Assembly: GCA_900642245.1 (NCBI GenBank)
Contig: CAAAJI010001075.1
Coordinates: forward strand, 1 to 14,402
Direction of reading: 5' to 3'
Length of the DNA: 14,402 nt
Source of the DNA: Fragilaria radians
Taxonomy: Eukaryota > Bacillariophyta > Fragilariophyceae > Fragilariales > Fragilariaceae
The translations under genes and the position numbers were made by a program. Under the pieces are notes generated by a model that was not told where the DNA came from, did no database searches, and saw only the letters and a program-made list of their open reading frames with translations. Each line of letters begins with the position of its first letter. Position 1 is the first letter of the stretch. Below, one piece after another: positions 1 to 8,116 of this stretch.

Positions 1-310
1 CCAGGATTTGATGCAGCATTGCAATGGTTTGTGGACAGAATGTTCAAAGTGTTGCACAAGGTTGAGGAACATATTAAGTCAAGAAAATGTTAGTCCATAC
101 CAAAGTATCCATGGCAGATTGGCTAATTTTGTGAAGGGATTGAAGATTTTTGGACAAATAGTCATTGAGAAAAGGTTAGAAATCATCAAGCTAAATTAAG
201 GTAGCAAGGTGAAATGGAATTTTTGTCGGTTACCCATACGATCATCCTTCTGGCATATTAATACCAAAAATATATTTAATAAGCGTGGTTGAGGAAACAA
301 ATTAGATGAA
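1..310 (+). pseudogene. Copia integrase C-terminal fragment
   Basis: In the frame of position 8 the text LWTECSKCCTRLRNIL, then SPYQSIHGR, matches the usual integrase tail in which LWAEA..TA..L.NIL is followed by SPYE.F.GK.P. A stop near 197-199 ends that frame. The same domain resumes in another frame at 222-254 with FVGYPYDHPSG and continues as PKIYLISVV, which corresponds to the NPKT.KI..SRDV.W stretch of intact elements. This segment normally lies just after the catalytic core and before the linker to reverse transcriptase. At least one frameshift and several stops make it non-functional. Confidence 0.8.
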
Positions 311-674
311 GAAACTGGCTTAACAAGTCTAGCTTCAAGGATGCCGTCAAATGGAACCTGATAAGAGGCTAGAAAAAGGAAAGCTAATGCGGAAAAATTA
401 ACAGAAACGCTTTCCTCTTTTAAGCAGAAGGAGGAGAAGATCAGATTATGAGGAAGAAGCATATGGACTTGTTGTATAAGTTATTTCAGACCAAAAGGAG
501 CCATAAACATTTGATCAGGCATGGTTCAAGTTTTTGGAGGAATGTTTGTAATGACTTGAAGAAATTAAAATATAATTGGAGAATAAGGAGACAAGTGAGG
601 TTTTGAAAGCTATATCCTTAGACAAAGTTCCTTCAGATAGGAACATAATTTGAAGCAGGTTGACCTTAAAGAAG

Positions 675-1200
675 AAAAGGAATGGCGTAAAAAAGGCAAA
701 ACTTGTTGCTCTAGGCTGCAGCCAAGTCCCAGGAATTGATTTGCCAGAGAATCTATCACCTGTGTTCAATGCTACAATGTTAGAATTGAGTTGACTTTGG
801 TTCAAAAAGTAGACGTATATGCCCATAGTTTGAATGAAGAAAGTGCCTCCCTACACGGAGAATTAGAAGAGGAAATTTAGACGAAAGTACGTTGAGGACA
901 TAGAGAAGTTTTTGGAGTAAAGAGTCACATCTCTCTGATACTACAGAAGTCAATCTATGGTCTGGTCCAGACAGCAAGGCAGTGGTGGAGAAGGTTCAAG
1001 ACAGATATGGAAACATGTGTTTTCGGAAGAGTGAAGTGAACACCTGCTTTTTCTTAAAGGAGTCTCAAAGTCAGAAATGTATCTTACCACTCCATATTGG
1101 TTATAACATTAATGCAAGATAAAGAAAGGATTTACAACGAAATGTAGATGAAGTTTTGGAATGTGAAGTGACTGGAAAATTTCGCTTTTAGGCCAAAAAA
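675..1200 (+). pseudogene. Copia reverse transcriptase fragment
   Basis: The start of the RT domain is readable at 681-770 as GVKKAKLVALG followed by CSQVPGIDLPENLSPVFN, the copia KARLVARG..Q..GIDF.E.FSPV signature. The frame changes, and SLHGELEEEI (848-877) replaces the family's FL.G.LEEEIYM. It changes phase again with stops before LLQKSIYGLVQTARQWWRRF (941-997), which is the conserved palm segment K..YGL.Q..R.W. KSEVNTCFFLK (1027-1059) corresponds to the following S..D.CLF motif. The catalytic YVDD is not intact: the corresponding region near 1090-1110 reads LHIGYNINAR. The 310-675 stretch upstream is the linker and holds no recognisable motif. Confidence 0.82.
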
Positions 1201-1270
1201 GAATTATTGAAGATATGGCACAGATAATGAGTGGTTATTGTCAGAAAGGAATTTTCAGTCAAAGGGGTTG

Positions 1271-1960
1271 GTAAGGCATCCTAGACCTGGCATTGCTTAT
1301 AGCTTTCGAGAATTCTCTAAAGTTATGGATTGAGCATGTGAGGGACACTGAAAGGAACTGATGAAAATAGTAACCTATATCAGTCTGAGTATTGTCTACT
1401 TTCCCTTGTGACAAAGAAGAGTGGAATCTTAAAATCTTTACTGATAGGGGTTATTTTGGTGATAAGAACAAGAAGTGTCTCAGGATACGAGATTTTCTGT
1501 AACGGAGCACCAAGTGCATGGAGACCATAATATCAAAGAAAAAAATTTAAAGCAAAGCTGTGCCCCTCACATTGCTGAAGATTTTTCGCAGTTGTTTGAA
1601 GATGCATTCAAGCTGAAGTAAAAATGGTTTTAGTAAAATTGGCTTGGGAAATTATGGGAAAACCTAAAGTAATCATGGAAAAGTGGTTTGAGATATGTTG
1701 GATAACTGGAGTTGAGTAATTGTGGAAAATTGAAGTTGGAAAACTGTGGCTATGGAGAGAACTTGAGCAGTAATTCCCATTTCTTAAAAGAAATACGTTT
1801 GCTGCCAGTTTATTCACTGCTTTGTCTTTAATGTTGGGGAACAGATAGAACTGCCACTCACATTCTTTATCTTATTAGAGAAGCATTTATCAATGGCGTG
1901 AATTTGAGCATCAACTTCAGAGAGACTTTGAGGTTCAAGCCGTTTTTTTTTTGAAAAGGA
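1271..1960 (+). pseudogene. Copia RT end and RNase H fragment
   Basis: From 1271, VRHPRPGIAYSFRE is followed by FSKVMD, a stop, ACEGH, a stop and KELMKIVTYI, which tracks the copia segment VRHPRPDI...RELSKFMD.A.E.H...L.R.I.Y. At 1437-1472 a second frame gives FTDRGYFGDKNK, the AYSDSDFAGD.D.R segment that opens RNase H, with the catalytic aspartates partly changed. At 1474-1524 a third frame gives SVSGYEIFCNGAPSAW, matching R.SVSGY..F.NG.PIAW. Around 1847-1900 RTATHILYLIREAFINGV weakly resembles the late R.KHID.R.HFIRE motif. The remainder to about 1960, including a T-run at about 1942-1952, shows nothing clear. Confidence 0.78.
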
Positions 1961-2035
1961 TTGTCAGTGGAATAGCAAAACAGAGTTGTCAAATTGAGAA
2001 TCATAACTTGATTATCTGGAACTTTGAGGCACAAG

Positions 2036-2052
2036 AACCCTAATGGAGGGTT
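2036..2052. repeat. Short inverted repeat AACCCT/AGGGTT
   Basis: AACCCT at 2036-2041 is followed after five bases by its complement AGGGTT at 2047-2052, and TTAGGG-like letters recur just downstream (2050-2062). The stretch lies between the copia remnant and the actin-related gene. It may be a chance hairpin; a residue of the LTR or a short telomere-like tract is possible but unsupported. Confidence 0.25.
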
Positions 2053-2203
2053 AGAATTAGGGAACCTGGATCAAAAGCCTGTTAACAAACGCTGCTATAC
2101 ACATGTAACTTACTGACTTAACAGCACTCTGTAGCACTGATTTTCCATTAAGGGATGTCTGACTGCCGCATTAATCATTGATTCCGCATTAATTACAACA
2201 ACC

Positions 2204-3238
2204 ATGGTTCTTCCATTTGGACGGTCCAATTACACAGGTAATCGTTTATCCATGATATCCCTCGGAAGGAGACGAGCAGATTTTGTTGGACGTCCTTCCA
2301 ATATGGAACGATCTCCGATAATATTAGAATGGGGCTCTTGGATGGTAAAAGTTGGTATTGCCGAGGACAGTATTCCAAAACATCTTGTGATACCCGACGA
2401 TGATGACGACGACGAGGATAATCGTGGATGGAACGGAAAATCAACGCCTCAAACACCAGAAGAATGGTATTTTCTTATTAATCCAATAATCATTCAATGT
2501 TGGGATCGTTTATTATTGAGCCACAATACGAATCGGAAGGTTGTCATTCTGCATCCACCTATCATGTCGCGAGCTTGGGAAATAGCCATTACTCAATCCT
2601 TGTGGAATTTGGGAGTTCCTGCCTTTGTTTTTGTTTCCATCTTGGATACGCCACCTCTGGCCCTCGAGTGGAACCGTGGGATGATCGTACATGTTGGTAA
2701 ATCAGAAGTATGTTGTATCGCTCATGCGGATGGTCACAGTCTGACATCCACATCGACAATTGCACCTTGTGGCTACGAAGCTGCCGTTTCGGATTCCTCA
2801 AAGGTTGAAGCGTCATCTTGGACGAATACCATGGATCAAGTTTGGTTAAACGAAAACAATCCCAATAGTTTGATTCTTGCCATTGCAAAATGTATCGAGG
2901 CGACTCCAATGGTACTGCGTAAGGATGTTGCCGATAATATCGTATTTTGTGGTGAGACTATATTGATTGTTCCAGCACTTCCCACTAAAGTTTGTGACCG
3001 TCTTCATGATATCCTAAATCAAACCTCCCAATCTTTGGACTATTGTCCTTCGGAACTGACATTACACCCCGTTAACTGGAGCAAATTACGACCATTAACG
3101 TTTACACCTCAGAGTACTGGACCCTATCGTGCTGACATGGTATCATGGATTGGTGCCGCGTTATGGGCTTCTATTTGGCATCGCCATGGTGACGAAGACA
3201 ATTCGCCAATCCCTTGGACGTATGCTCCAACGAAATAA
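2204..3238 (+). CDS. Divergent actin-related protein, Arp10-like
   Basis: The 344-residue product follows the actin fold in outline. A first beta-hairpin IILEWGSWMVKVG (39-51) stands for actin's VIDNGSGxxKxG. RKVVILHPPI (111-120) then AIT.SLWNLGVPAFVFV matches the P-L-x-x..R......FE....PA segment. NRGMIVHVGKSEV (157-169) stands for the second phosphate loop, IVFCGETILIVP (246-257) for the GG(T/S)xxxPG adenosine loop, and MVSWIGAALWASI (312-324) for the xxWxGGSxxxSL C-terminal motif. The pattern resembles Arp10/Arp11, the pointed-end subunit of dynactin, more than actin, Arp2/3 or nuclear Arps. It is shorter than actin (about 375) or human Arp10 (about 417). The loops lack the DxG and GG residues, so ATP binding is doubtful. 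An acidic insert DDDDDDED (65-72) follows the first strands. The ATG has A at -3 and G at +4, and no intron is needed. Actin family is fairly sure; the Arp10 class is inferred. Confidence 0.8.
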   Translation: MVLPFGRSNYTGNRLSMISLGRRRADFVGRPSNMERSPIILEWGSWMVKVGIAEDSIPKHLVIPDDDDDDEDNRGWNGKSTPQTPEEWYFLINPIIIQCWDRLLLSHNTNRKVVILHPPIMSRAWEIAITQSLWNLGVPAFVFVSILDTPPLALEWNRGMIVHVGKSEVCCIAHADGHSLTSTSTIAPCGYEAAVSDSSKVEASSWTNTMDQVWLNENNPNSLILAIAKCIEATPMVLRKDVADNIVFCGETILIVPALPTKVCDRLHDILNQTSQSLDYCPSELTLHPVNWSKLRPLTFTPQSTGPYRADMVSWIGAALWASIWHRHGDEDNSPIPWTYAPTK

Positions 3239-3242
3239 TAAA
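3237..3242 (+). promoter_or_regulatory. Possible poly(A) signal AATAAA
   Basis: AATAAA overlaps the last two bases of the TAA stop of the actin-related gene. A hexamer this close to the stop would imply a very short 3' UTR. It could equally be a chance match in AT-rich sequence. Confidence 0.25.
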
Positions 3243-3431
3243 TCATTTAAATGAATGGGTATGACCATGAATAAGACTTTGCAATAACTTCATTTATATA
3301 TTAGCAAACCCCCAACCTTTACGTTTCTTTGTTGTTTCCCCCCCACATATCGTACCCCTACCCCATGTCATGGTGATTGTATACGTCCAAACGAAAAGAA
3401 CAAAATAGAAGAAGTCAGTTTTGCAATAGTA
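3239..3431. other. Convergent 3' intergenic gap
   Basis: These 193 bases separate the stops of two genes that read towards each other, so they must hold both 3' UTRs. They contain a 12-base perfect palindrome TCATTTAAATGA (3243-3254) and a C-rich patch around 3340-3365. No coding frame or RNA gene was seen. Confidence 0.7.
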
Positions 3432-5333
3432 TTACTCCTCCCATGATATAGATGATACATCGGAATCATCATCCTCATCATTGTAATTACTACCCACATA
3501 CTCCGTTGGTCGAAGTGGGTGGGGGACTGTTTCCCGATCTCCTCCTATGCCACGTGTCATATCCGCAATGACATCCCATCGAATATCCATATTACTCCAG
3601 TGTCTTGACGAGACATGATTCAAAATATCTGCCATTTCCTCCATAGTTAAGATGGACCCTCCATAGTCATTCGTATTCCACTCGTCGTCTTGAGGAGTTT
3701 CTGCCAATATTTTGATACGATGGTGTGGCATATCCCGTAGATTATCTTCCTTCAAAAATTCCAACAACTCGATGAGATTTAAATTTCCCCCCTGAGGATT
3801 TTGTGCCATTTCCTTAAGTCGTACGTTCCTAGAATCTACAACATTTTGATGGTCTCCTGCTCCTCCATCTTCTCCTGCAAAGGTATCCAAATCTGATGAA
3901 TCCTGTAAAAGAAGGGCCAATTCATCTGAATTCAAACTCCCACCTTGAGAAATGCTGTGTTCACTTTCATTTACCATTTTCAAATAACGACTTAATGGCA
4001 ATTCATTGCCAGAATCATCATCGGATGGCAATTTCATTTCATAGTCACGAAATTTATGCGAAGACGACGTAAAATCGACATCATCTTTCAATTTATTTTT
4101 CTCTGGAAGGCGTACTGGCGAATGTAATCGTTCTGAATCCTTTTTCGTAAGTGATCTTGACATTTCATGTTGCCATTGAAATCTTTCTGCCGAATGACCT
4201 TGACGCATACACGGAGATAATGATCTGTGCTTATGCCCAATTATCCCCTTTTCTTCGGAGGTTGCCCTCAAGTAAACTGTCCGTGACCTTGTAAAGTCAA
4301 GGGCAGGTATGTCGTTGAGTTTAGACTGTACTAAAGCATCAAGACTCAGCTCATCAGATGACGACACATTAACTTTGAATTTTTGCGACATCTCATTGGA
4401 AGATGGTGATAAATTCGTGACATAATTAATCCTATCCATCGATGCACTCCTTGTGTTTTTTGCATCTCGATGGGTGTTACCAACGAAGTTGCCTATATCC
4501 TGTTTCCCTTGTTTTCCCGAGAATACATGTCTTCTTGAATTTCCCTCACCTATACACGGTGAGAGTGATCTGAATTGATGAATAAATGACTTGGATTTCC
4601 GTCGTGATGAAATTGTATTCTTGGGTTGAAACGATCTTGGATCATCGTCAATTGAGTCATCAGAATTCAGTTCCTCGCTTTTCTTTCGATTCCTAGAACT
4701 TGAGTTTTCAGATCTTCGTAATCGCCTTCCCGGTGATAATGACTTCTTCACATGGGATGCTGAAAAATGTTCGAAGTTCAATGCATTTGCTTGCAATTTC
4801 TGAGTGGATAAGTTCCTCCTTCTCTCAACTTTGGATGGCGATGATGATCTCGCCTTTTGTCTGGAACTACGGTGAAATTTCGCATTACTAATTTCCGGAG
4901 AGACTAATATTGTCGATGAACGTGACTTTGGTTGGGGACGCGTTGTTTCCACCGGAGAAATTATCGAATCCCGTATCGACTGTCGCTGTTGCTGTGTTCC
5001 TTTGTCGTATTTACCTGATAGACTCTCATTCCCTTGGAGCTTCAGTACTTCTTGCCGTATATTCAAGGAGGAACCTGGTGAACGTCTCATCTTTATGGAA
5101 TTCGATCGCTTTTTCTTCGTCACTCCTATCGAAGCCAAGCCGACCATGGGGAGTGAAGGATTATGACTGCTTTCACACGCTCTCCAATCGGGATCGGAAC
5201 TTGCACTTTTTAGAGGAGAGAAGGAATTTCTTCTATCAAAGGCCATATTCTTCAGATCATCGATTGATTTAGATCGCTCTTTTTTGGAATAAGTTGCTGA
5301 TGGTCCATTCCTTAAGAAGGAGGGAAGATCCAT
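3432..5333 (-). CDS. Ser/Arg-rich, probably disordered protein of unknown function
   Basis: The 633-residue product is not recognised. The open frame extends upstream to a TTG at 5399, but the first usable start is the ATG at 5333 (MDLPSFLRNG), so the hydrophobic stretch encoded further upstream is probably not translated. Residues 1-430 are rich in S, R, K and N, with many SP and RxxS sites (RSNS, RRSPGS, RSSSPSK, KKSLSPGRR), suggesting an unstructured phosphoprotein. FRSLSPC (254-260) and HRSLSPC (369-375) form a pair of similar blocks. The acidic C-terminal third carries three spaced copies of a GG(S/N)L...EL...L motif at about 463-480, 514-531 and 557-576, and the protein ends in an acidic tail, DEDDDSDVSSISWEE. 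No catalytic domain, signal peptide or membrane segment is seen from the ATG. Basic clusters could serve as nuclear localisation signals. The gene converges on the actin-related gene. It is very likely real, because over 600 codons stay open in an AT-rich region. Confidence 0.85.
   Translation of the reverse strand: MDLPSFLRNGPSATYSKKERSKSIDDLKNMAFDRRNSFSPLKSASSDPDWRACESSHNPSLPMVGLASIGVTKKKRSNSIKMRRSPGSSLNIRQEVLKLQGNESLSGKYDKGTQQQRQSIRDSIISPVETTRPQPKSRSSTILVSPEISNAKFHRSSRQKARSSSPSKVERRRNLSTQKLQANALNFEHFSASHVKKSLSPGRRLRRSENSSSRNRKKSEELNSDDSIDDDPRSFQPKNTISSRRKSKSFIHQFRSLSPCIGEGNSRRHVFSGKQGKQDIGNFVGNTHRDAKNTRSASMDRINYVTNLSPSSNEMSQKFKVNVSSSDELSLDALVQSKLNDIPALDFTRSRTVYLRATSEEKGIIGHKHRSLSPCMRQGHSAERFQWQHEMSRSLTKKDSERLHSPVRLPEKNKLKDDVDFTSSSHKFRDYEMKLPSDDDSGNELPLSRYLKMVNESEHSISQGGSLNSDELALLLQDSSDLDTFAGEDGGAGDHQNVVDSRNVRLKEMAQNPQGGNLNLIELLEFLKEDNLRDMPHHRIKILAETPQDDEWNTNDYGGSILTMEEMADILNHVSSRHWSNMDIRWDVIADMTRGIGGDRETVPHPLRPTEYVGSNYNDEDDDSDVSSISWEE
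3612..3947 (-). repeat. Three GG(S/N)L...EL...L motif repeats inside the Ser/Arg-rich protein
   Basis: Read on the - strand, the units are QGGSLNSDELALLLQDSSD, QGGNLNLIELLEFLKEDN and YGGSILTMEEMADILNHVSS, about 43-51 residues apart. Each has a paired glycine, then a hydrophobic residue, an acidic position and a leucine-rich amphipathic helix of about 12 residues. A looser version, SSSDELSLDALVQ, occurs earlier at residues 324-336. The units suggest repeated short binding helices. The family is not known to me. Confidence 0.6.
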
Positions 5334-6511
5334 GCATATGATTAGACACAACAACCAAAGACTGATAATGGATTCAATTATGTCTCTTAAATTAATCAAG
5401 AATTATACTCCTGGTATCACACACGGGGCTAAAAAAATAACTCCTGCTTAGGATAATGACATGAAATGTATGTCTAAATGATGGTTTAGAAGAGTAATAG
5501 GTCTTAAGGCAAAAGAATTTAACGTTATCAGGACATCCGGAGAACAAATACTCGACAAGAGTTACGACGTAAATACGTTGGACTGCTCCTATTGTATTTC
5601 TAAAGGAGACTTTTCAAATCCTACTAGAAAATCGCCGTAATAATTTTCCGGTCCCGTTTTTACATGGCACATGTCCTTTGTTTGGAAGTACAAGCACTGC
5701 ACAAAGAACATGAGACACTATTCATCCAACAAGAGTAGTTTCTGATTTAAGTGTGAGCTAATCTAAGTACAGTTTTTCTCATCCTGATGCTTAGTAATAG
5801 GATTAACGTAATGGTCAAGTAATAGTAGTCTCAGAAAATCTAACATGATACTATGCAAGACATGATGTATCACAAGATATAAGTTGAATAAGCCATCTAA
5901 AATGCTTCTGTAGTAACTATTTTATTGAGTCTTTGAAGGGTTTGATGCTTTATTGTGATTACTGCCACTGTTTTATTATCTTTGCTTTTGAAATTGTATA
6001 GTGTGGGCCACAATTTAATGCCTGTGTTGTTGATTTGATACTGAATGAAATAGACTGAATTGCTGAGAGATGCTTTGTTATTTCATTTGGGAATGTATTT
6101 TGATGAATTGATGCTGCTACGAAGCAGAATCTAAAAAATGAAGGCAATGCAATTTACAATCTCTGAAGCTTATGAAACAATTGTATTCAAACAATTTTCA
6201 ATAAAACTTAAGGCTTTTTCATAATCTACGTTATCCAGGCAAAACAATGGGCTCTCTTGATTTCGTGCTATACGTGAAATTACATCTTATACTTCCTGAT
6301 ATTCACTTCTTCCTCACATACTTCTAACAATTCGAATTTTCCTTAAGGTCATATTTCATCTTCATTAATTTCAAAATTTTGCTTTTAGTCATCAATAATT
6401 TTGTTGTACCTTAAAGGGCTGTACATAAAATATTATGCCTTCGAGGTATATCTCGAGGTAAATTGTTTAGAAAGCTATACCGTACCAACCCAGATTACTT
6501 TCCTGGAAATC
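5334..6511. other. Divergent intergenic region without recognisable gene
   Basis: This 1.18 kb AT-rich stretch lies between two genes read outwards, so it should contain both promoters and 5' UTRs. Short open frames occur (for example 62 codons on the - strand at 5959-6147), but none shows a known motif, balanced composition or homology that I recognise. No TATA-type element could be placed with confidence, and no tRNA-like boxes were found. An in-frame TAG at 6386-6388 closes the upstream frame of the next gene. The 6401-6511 part is open only from a TTG and reads unlike the protein that follows. Confidence 0.6.
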
Positions 6512-8116
6512 ATGATGAATCAAGGGAAAAAGGATACAAATGTTGTCCCTTTAGTCGATGAAAAAGTGCAACATGTCTTTGACTTACTTGTTGCTTGTAC
6601 CCAGGGTGAAGTAAGTAATGACATTGTTGAAGATGCAATTGATCAGCTCATTGGATCGCCACCACCAGTAACGAAAGTTCAAGAAGATACTGACAATTAC
6701 GATGATGATGTACCATCTGCTGTGGATCAAATTACCCAATCAGAATGTAGTACAAACAAAGTTCTTTGGAAGGGGAAAACGGCTTCCGTCGAAGAATTAC
6801 AACAAGATGGAAAAGAAGAACATAGTAATGATGATCCATTCGACCGTTTTCCTATGGGTAGTTATGGGAAGAAAATGTTTATTACATTTGGTGGTGGCAA
6901 TAATCCTTCTCCAGAAGCCGTCGAAGCTACGCTACTAGGTACTCGAAGGCTACTGCAGAATGCTGTGAAGGATGCAAGGGCTCTTCGACGGAAGCTCAAA
7001 GAAGAATATGATCATGCCCGACGAGTGATGCACATGGGGAAAAAACGAAAAAATGATGGATCTGGTATATCATCTCTCCAAACTACAATTGCAGAAGCTG
7101 CAGACCCTTCCATGTACTTTCGATGTATCGATATTCGTGATCGACTCGCCTTTAATACTAAATGTGGTTTCGATGTGGAACAATTACAGCATTTATTCCC
7201 GGAGGAAATGACAGCCTATCATCGATGGAATCGTATGCACAAGGAATTTAAGACCTCCGAAAAGACGGACAATGTTCAGCAGGAAACTGTGGAGGAAGAA
7301 CCAACGGCAGGACTCGATCTTGACAACAAACATGATACTTATCATGATGACGCAGTGGGAGGTCATTTATCCGAACGTGCTCTCAATTTTGATTTAAGAA
7401 CAGATTTCATGCAAAATGATATGTACATCCAATTTTCCAAAATTCGTCGAGCAGGATCATTCCTTCCACAGAAATTCAGGCCAGATCGAGAAGAACAGGA
7501 ATGGGAACGAACCCGAACTGGCGGACCTGGACGACGAAAAGATGGTGTTTGGGATTACATGAGTATTATTTCTGTCAAGTTCTTGCATTGGGTTGGCTTT
7601 GATCCAAAATCAGACTTGGCACCACCTGATGAAGTTACAACAGAAGCCTTGGCATATCTAGGATATGACTTTTTTGGAAGGATCGTCGAAAGGGCCATCC
7701 AGCTACGCATGGGAGAGCAGGATGGTGATCTCCCTGAAATGCCCCCAGGGGAACAATTGACTCATAAGGATATCCAACGGGCCATCGAGGATTCTACATT
7801 AAATGCAGTACCACTTTATGCTGCTGCTGACGACGACTGTGATAACTTGGACACCTCCACCCTCCCAAAGGAAAGTACCAGCAGACGAGGACAACCAAGG
7901 CAACAACACACTGTCGCTGCACAGCTTTACTTTGGTCCTGGATTTGAGCGACGAATGGAAATGGAATTAGAAGAGCTAATCAAGGATACGTCAAGGAAAC
8001 GAAGACGATTAACAGACCAAGAAATACAAGCACGAAAGAAGGAAGATGAATTATTTGCTTTACTTTCCAAGCCACCTCAGTTATTGCATGACTACTCGGA
8101 ACTAATATCTAGTTAA
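6512..8116 (+). CDS. Putative nuclear protein with histone-fold-like region
   Basis: The 534-residue product starts at the first ATG, which has A at -3; a second ATG follows at once. The longest frame begins at a TTG at 6401 and is unlikely to be the start. Residues 346-430 look like a histone fold of the TAF/Spt3/Ada1 kind: VWDYMSIISVKFLHWVGF, then a long central helix TTEALAYLGYDFFGRIVERA (376-395), an acidic loop, and LTHKDIQRAIED (416-427), which matches the L.p.D...Ai ending of such folds. A second conserved-looking block, YFRCIDIRDRLAFNTKCGFD then VEQLQHLFPEEMTAYHRW (202-239), is not recognised. Basic KKRK (177-180) and RKRRR (495-499) could be nuclear localisation signals, and the C-terminus (about 478-525) is a charged probable coiled coil. 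Acidic and Gln/Asn-rich linkers join the parts. A subunit of TFIID or SAGA is a reasonable guess, not shown. The gene itself is near certain. Confidence 0.85.
   Translation: MMNQGKKDTNVVPLVDEKVQHVFDLLVACTQGEVSNDIVEDAIDQLIGSPPPVTKVQEDTDNYDDDVPSAVDQITQSECSTNKVLWKGKTASVEELQQDGKEEHSNDDPFDRFPMGSYGKKMFITFGGGNNPSPEAVEATLLGTRRLLQNAVKDARALRRKLKEEYDHARRVMHMGKKRKNDGSGISSLQTTIAEAADPSMYFRCIDIRDRLAFNTKCGFDVEQLQHLFPEEMTAYHRWNRMHKEFKTSEKTDNVQQETVEEEPTAGLDLDNKHDTYHDDAVGGHLSERALNFDLRTDFMQNDMYIQFSKIRRAGSFLPQKFRPDREEQEWERTRTGGPGRRKDGVWDYMSIISVKFLHWVGFDPKSDLAPPDEVTTEALAYLGYDFFGRIVERAIQLRMGEQDGDLPEMPPGEQLTHKDIQRAIEDSTLNAVPLYAAADDDCDNLDTSTLPKESTSRRGQPRQQHTVAAQLYFGPGFERRMEMELEELIKDTSRKRRRLTDQEIQARKKEDELFALLSKPPQLLHDYSELISS

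Larger units (their letters stand above)
1..1960 (+). mobile_element. Decayed Ty1/copia retrotransposon, 3' part of pol
   Basis: Pieces of a copia polyprotein appear in the canonical order integrase, reverse transcriptase, RNase H, all on the + strand but scattered over three frames with many stops. The clearest are FVGYPYDHPSG (222-254), NGVKKAKLVALG (from 681), SLHGELEEEI (848-877), KSIYGLVQTARQWW (947-988) and VRHPRPGIAYSFRE (1271-1312). The YGLVQ.ARQ.W and VRHPRP forms are those I associate with CoDi copia elements of diatoms. The 5' LTR, gag, protease and integrase catalytic core lie outside the window. No LTR could be recognised at the 3' side, so the end near 1960 is approximate. Many independent lesions indicate an old, inactive copy. 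The family is secure; the lineage within copia is inferred from memory of motif style. Confidence 0.87.

Noticed and set aside
1930..1952. GGTTCAAGCC followed by a T-run, like a tRNA B box and Pol III terminator
   Set aside because: The flanking bases do not pair as a T-arm, and no A box, anticodon arm or acceptor stem can be drawn upstream.
2036..2062. Interstitial telomere repeat (AACCCTAA / TTAGGG letters)
   Set aside because: Only isolated single units in opposite orientation are present, with no tandem array.
2079..2086. TGTTAACA as the edge of a copia 3' LTR
   Set aside because: A second LTR, a polypurine tract at the right place and a target-site duplication are all missing, so the match cannot be told from chance.
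2589..2909. 106-codon - strand frame within the Arp-like gene
   Set aside because: It is a shadow of the sense gene, which carries the actin-fold motifs.
5333..5399. N-terminal signal anchor on the Ser/Arg-rich protein
   Set aside because: The extension begins at TTG, not ATG, and the first ATG lies after the hydrophobic stretch.
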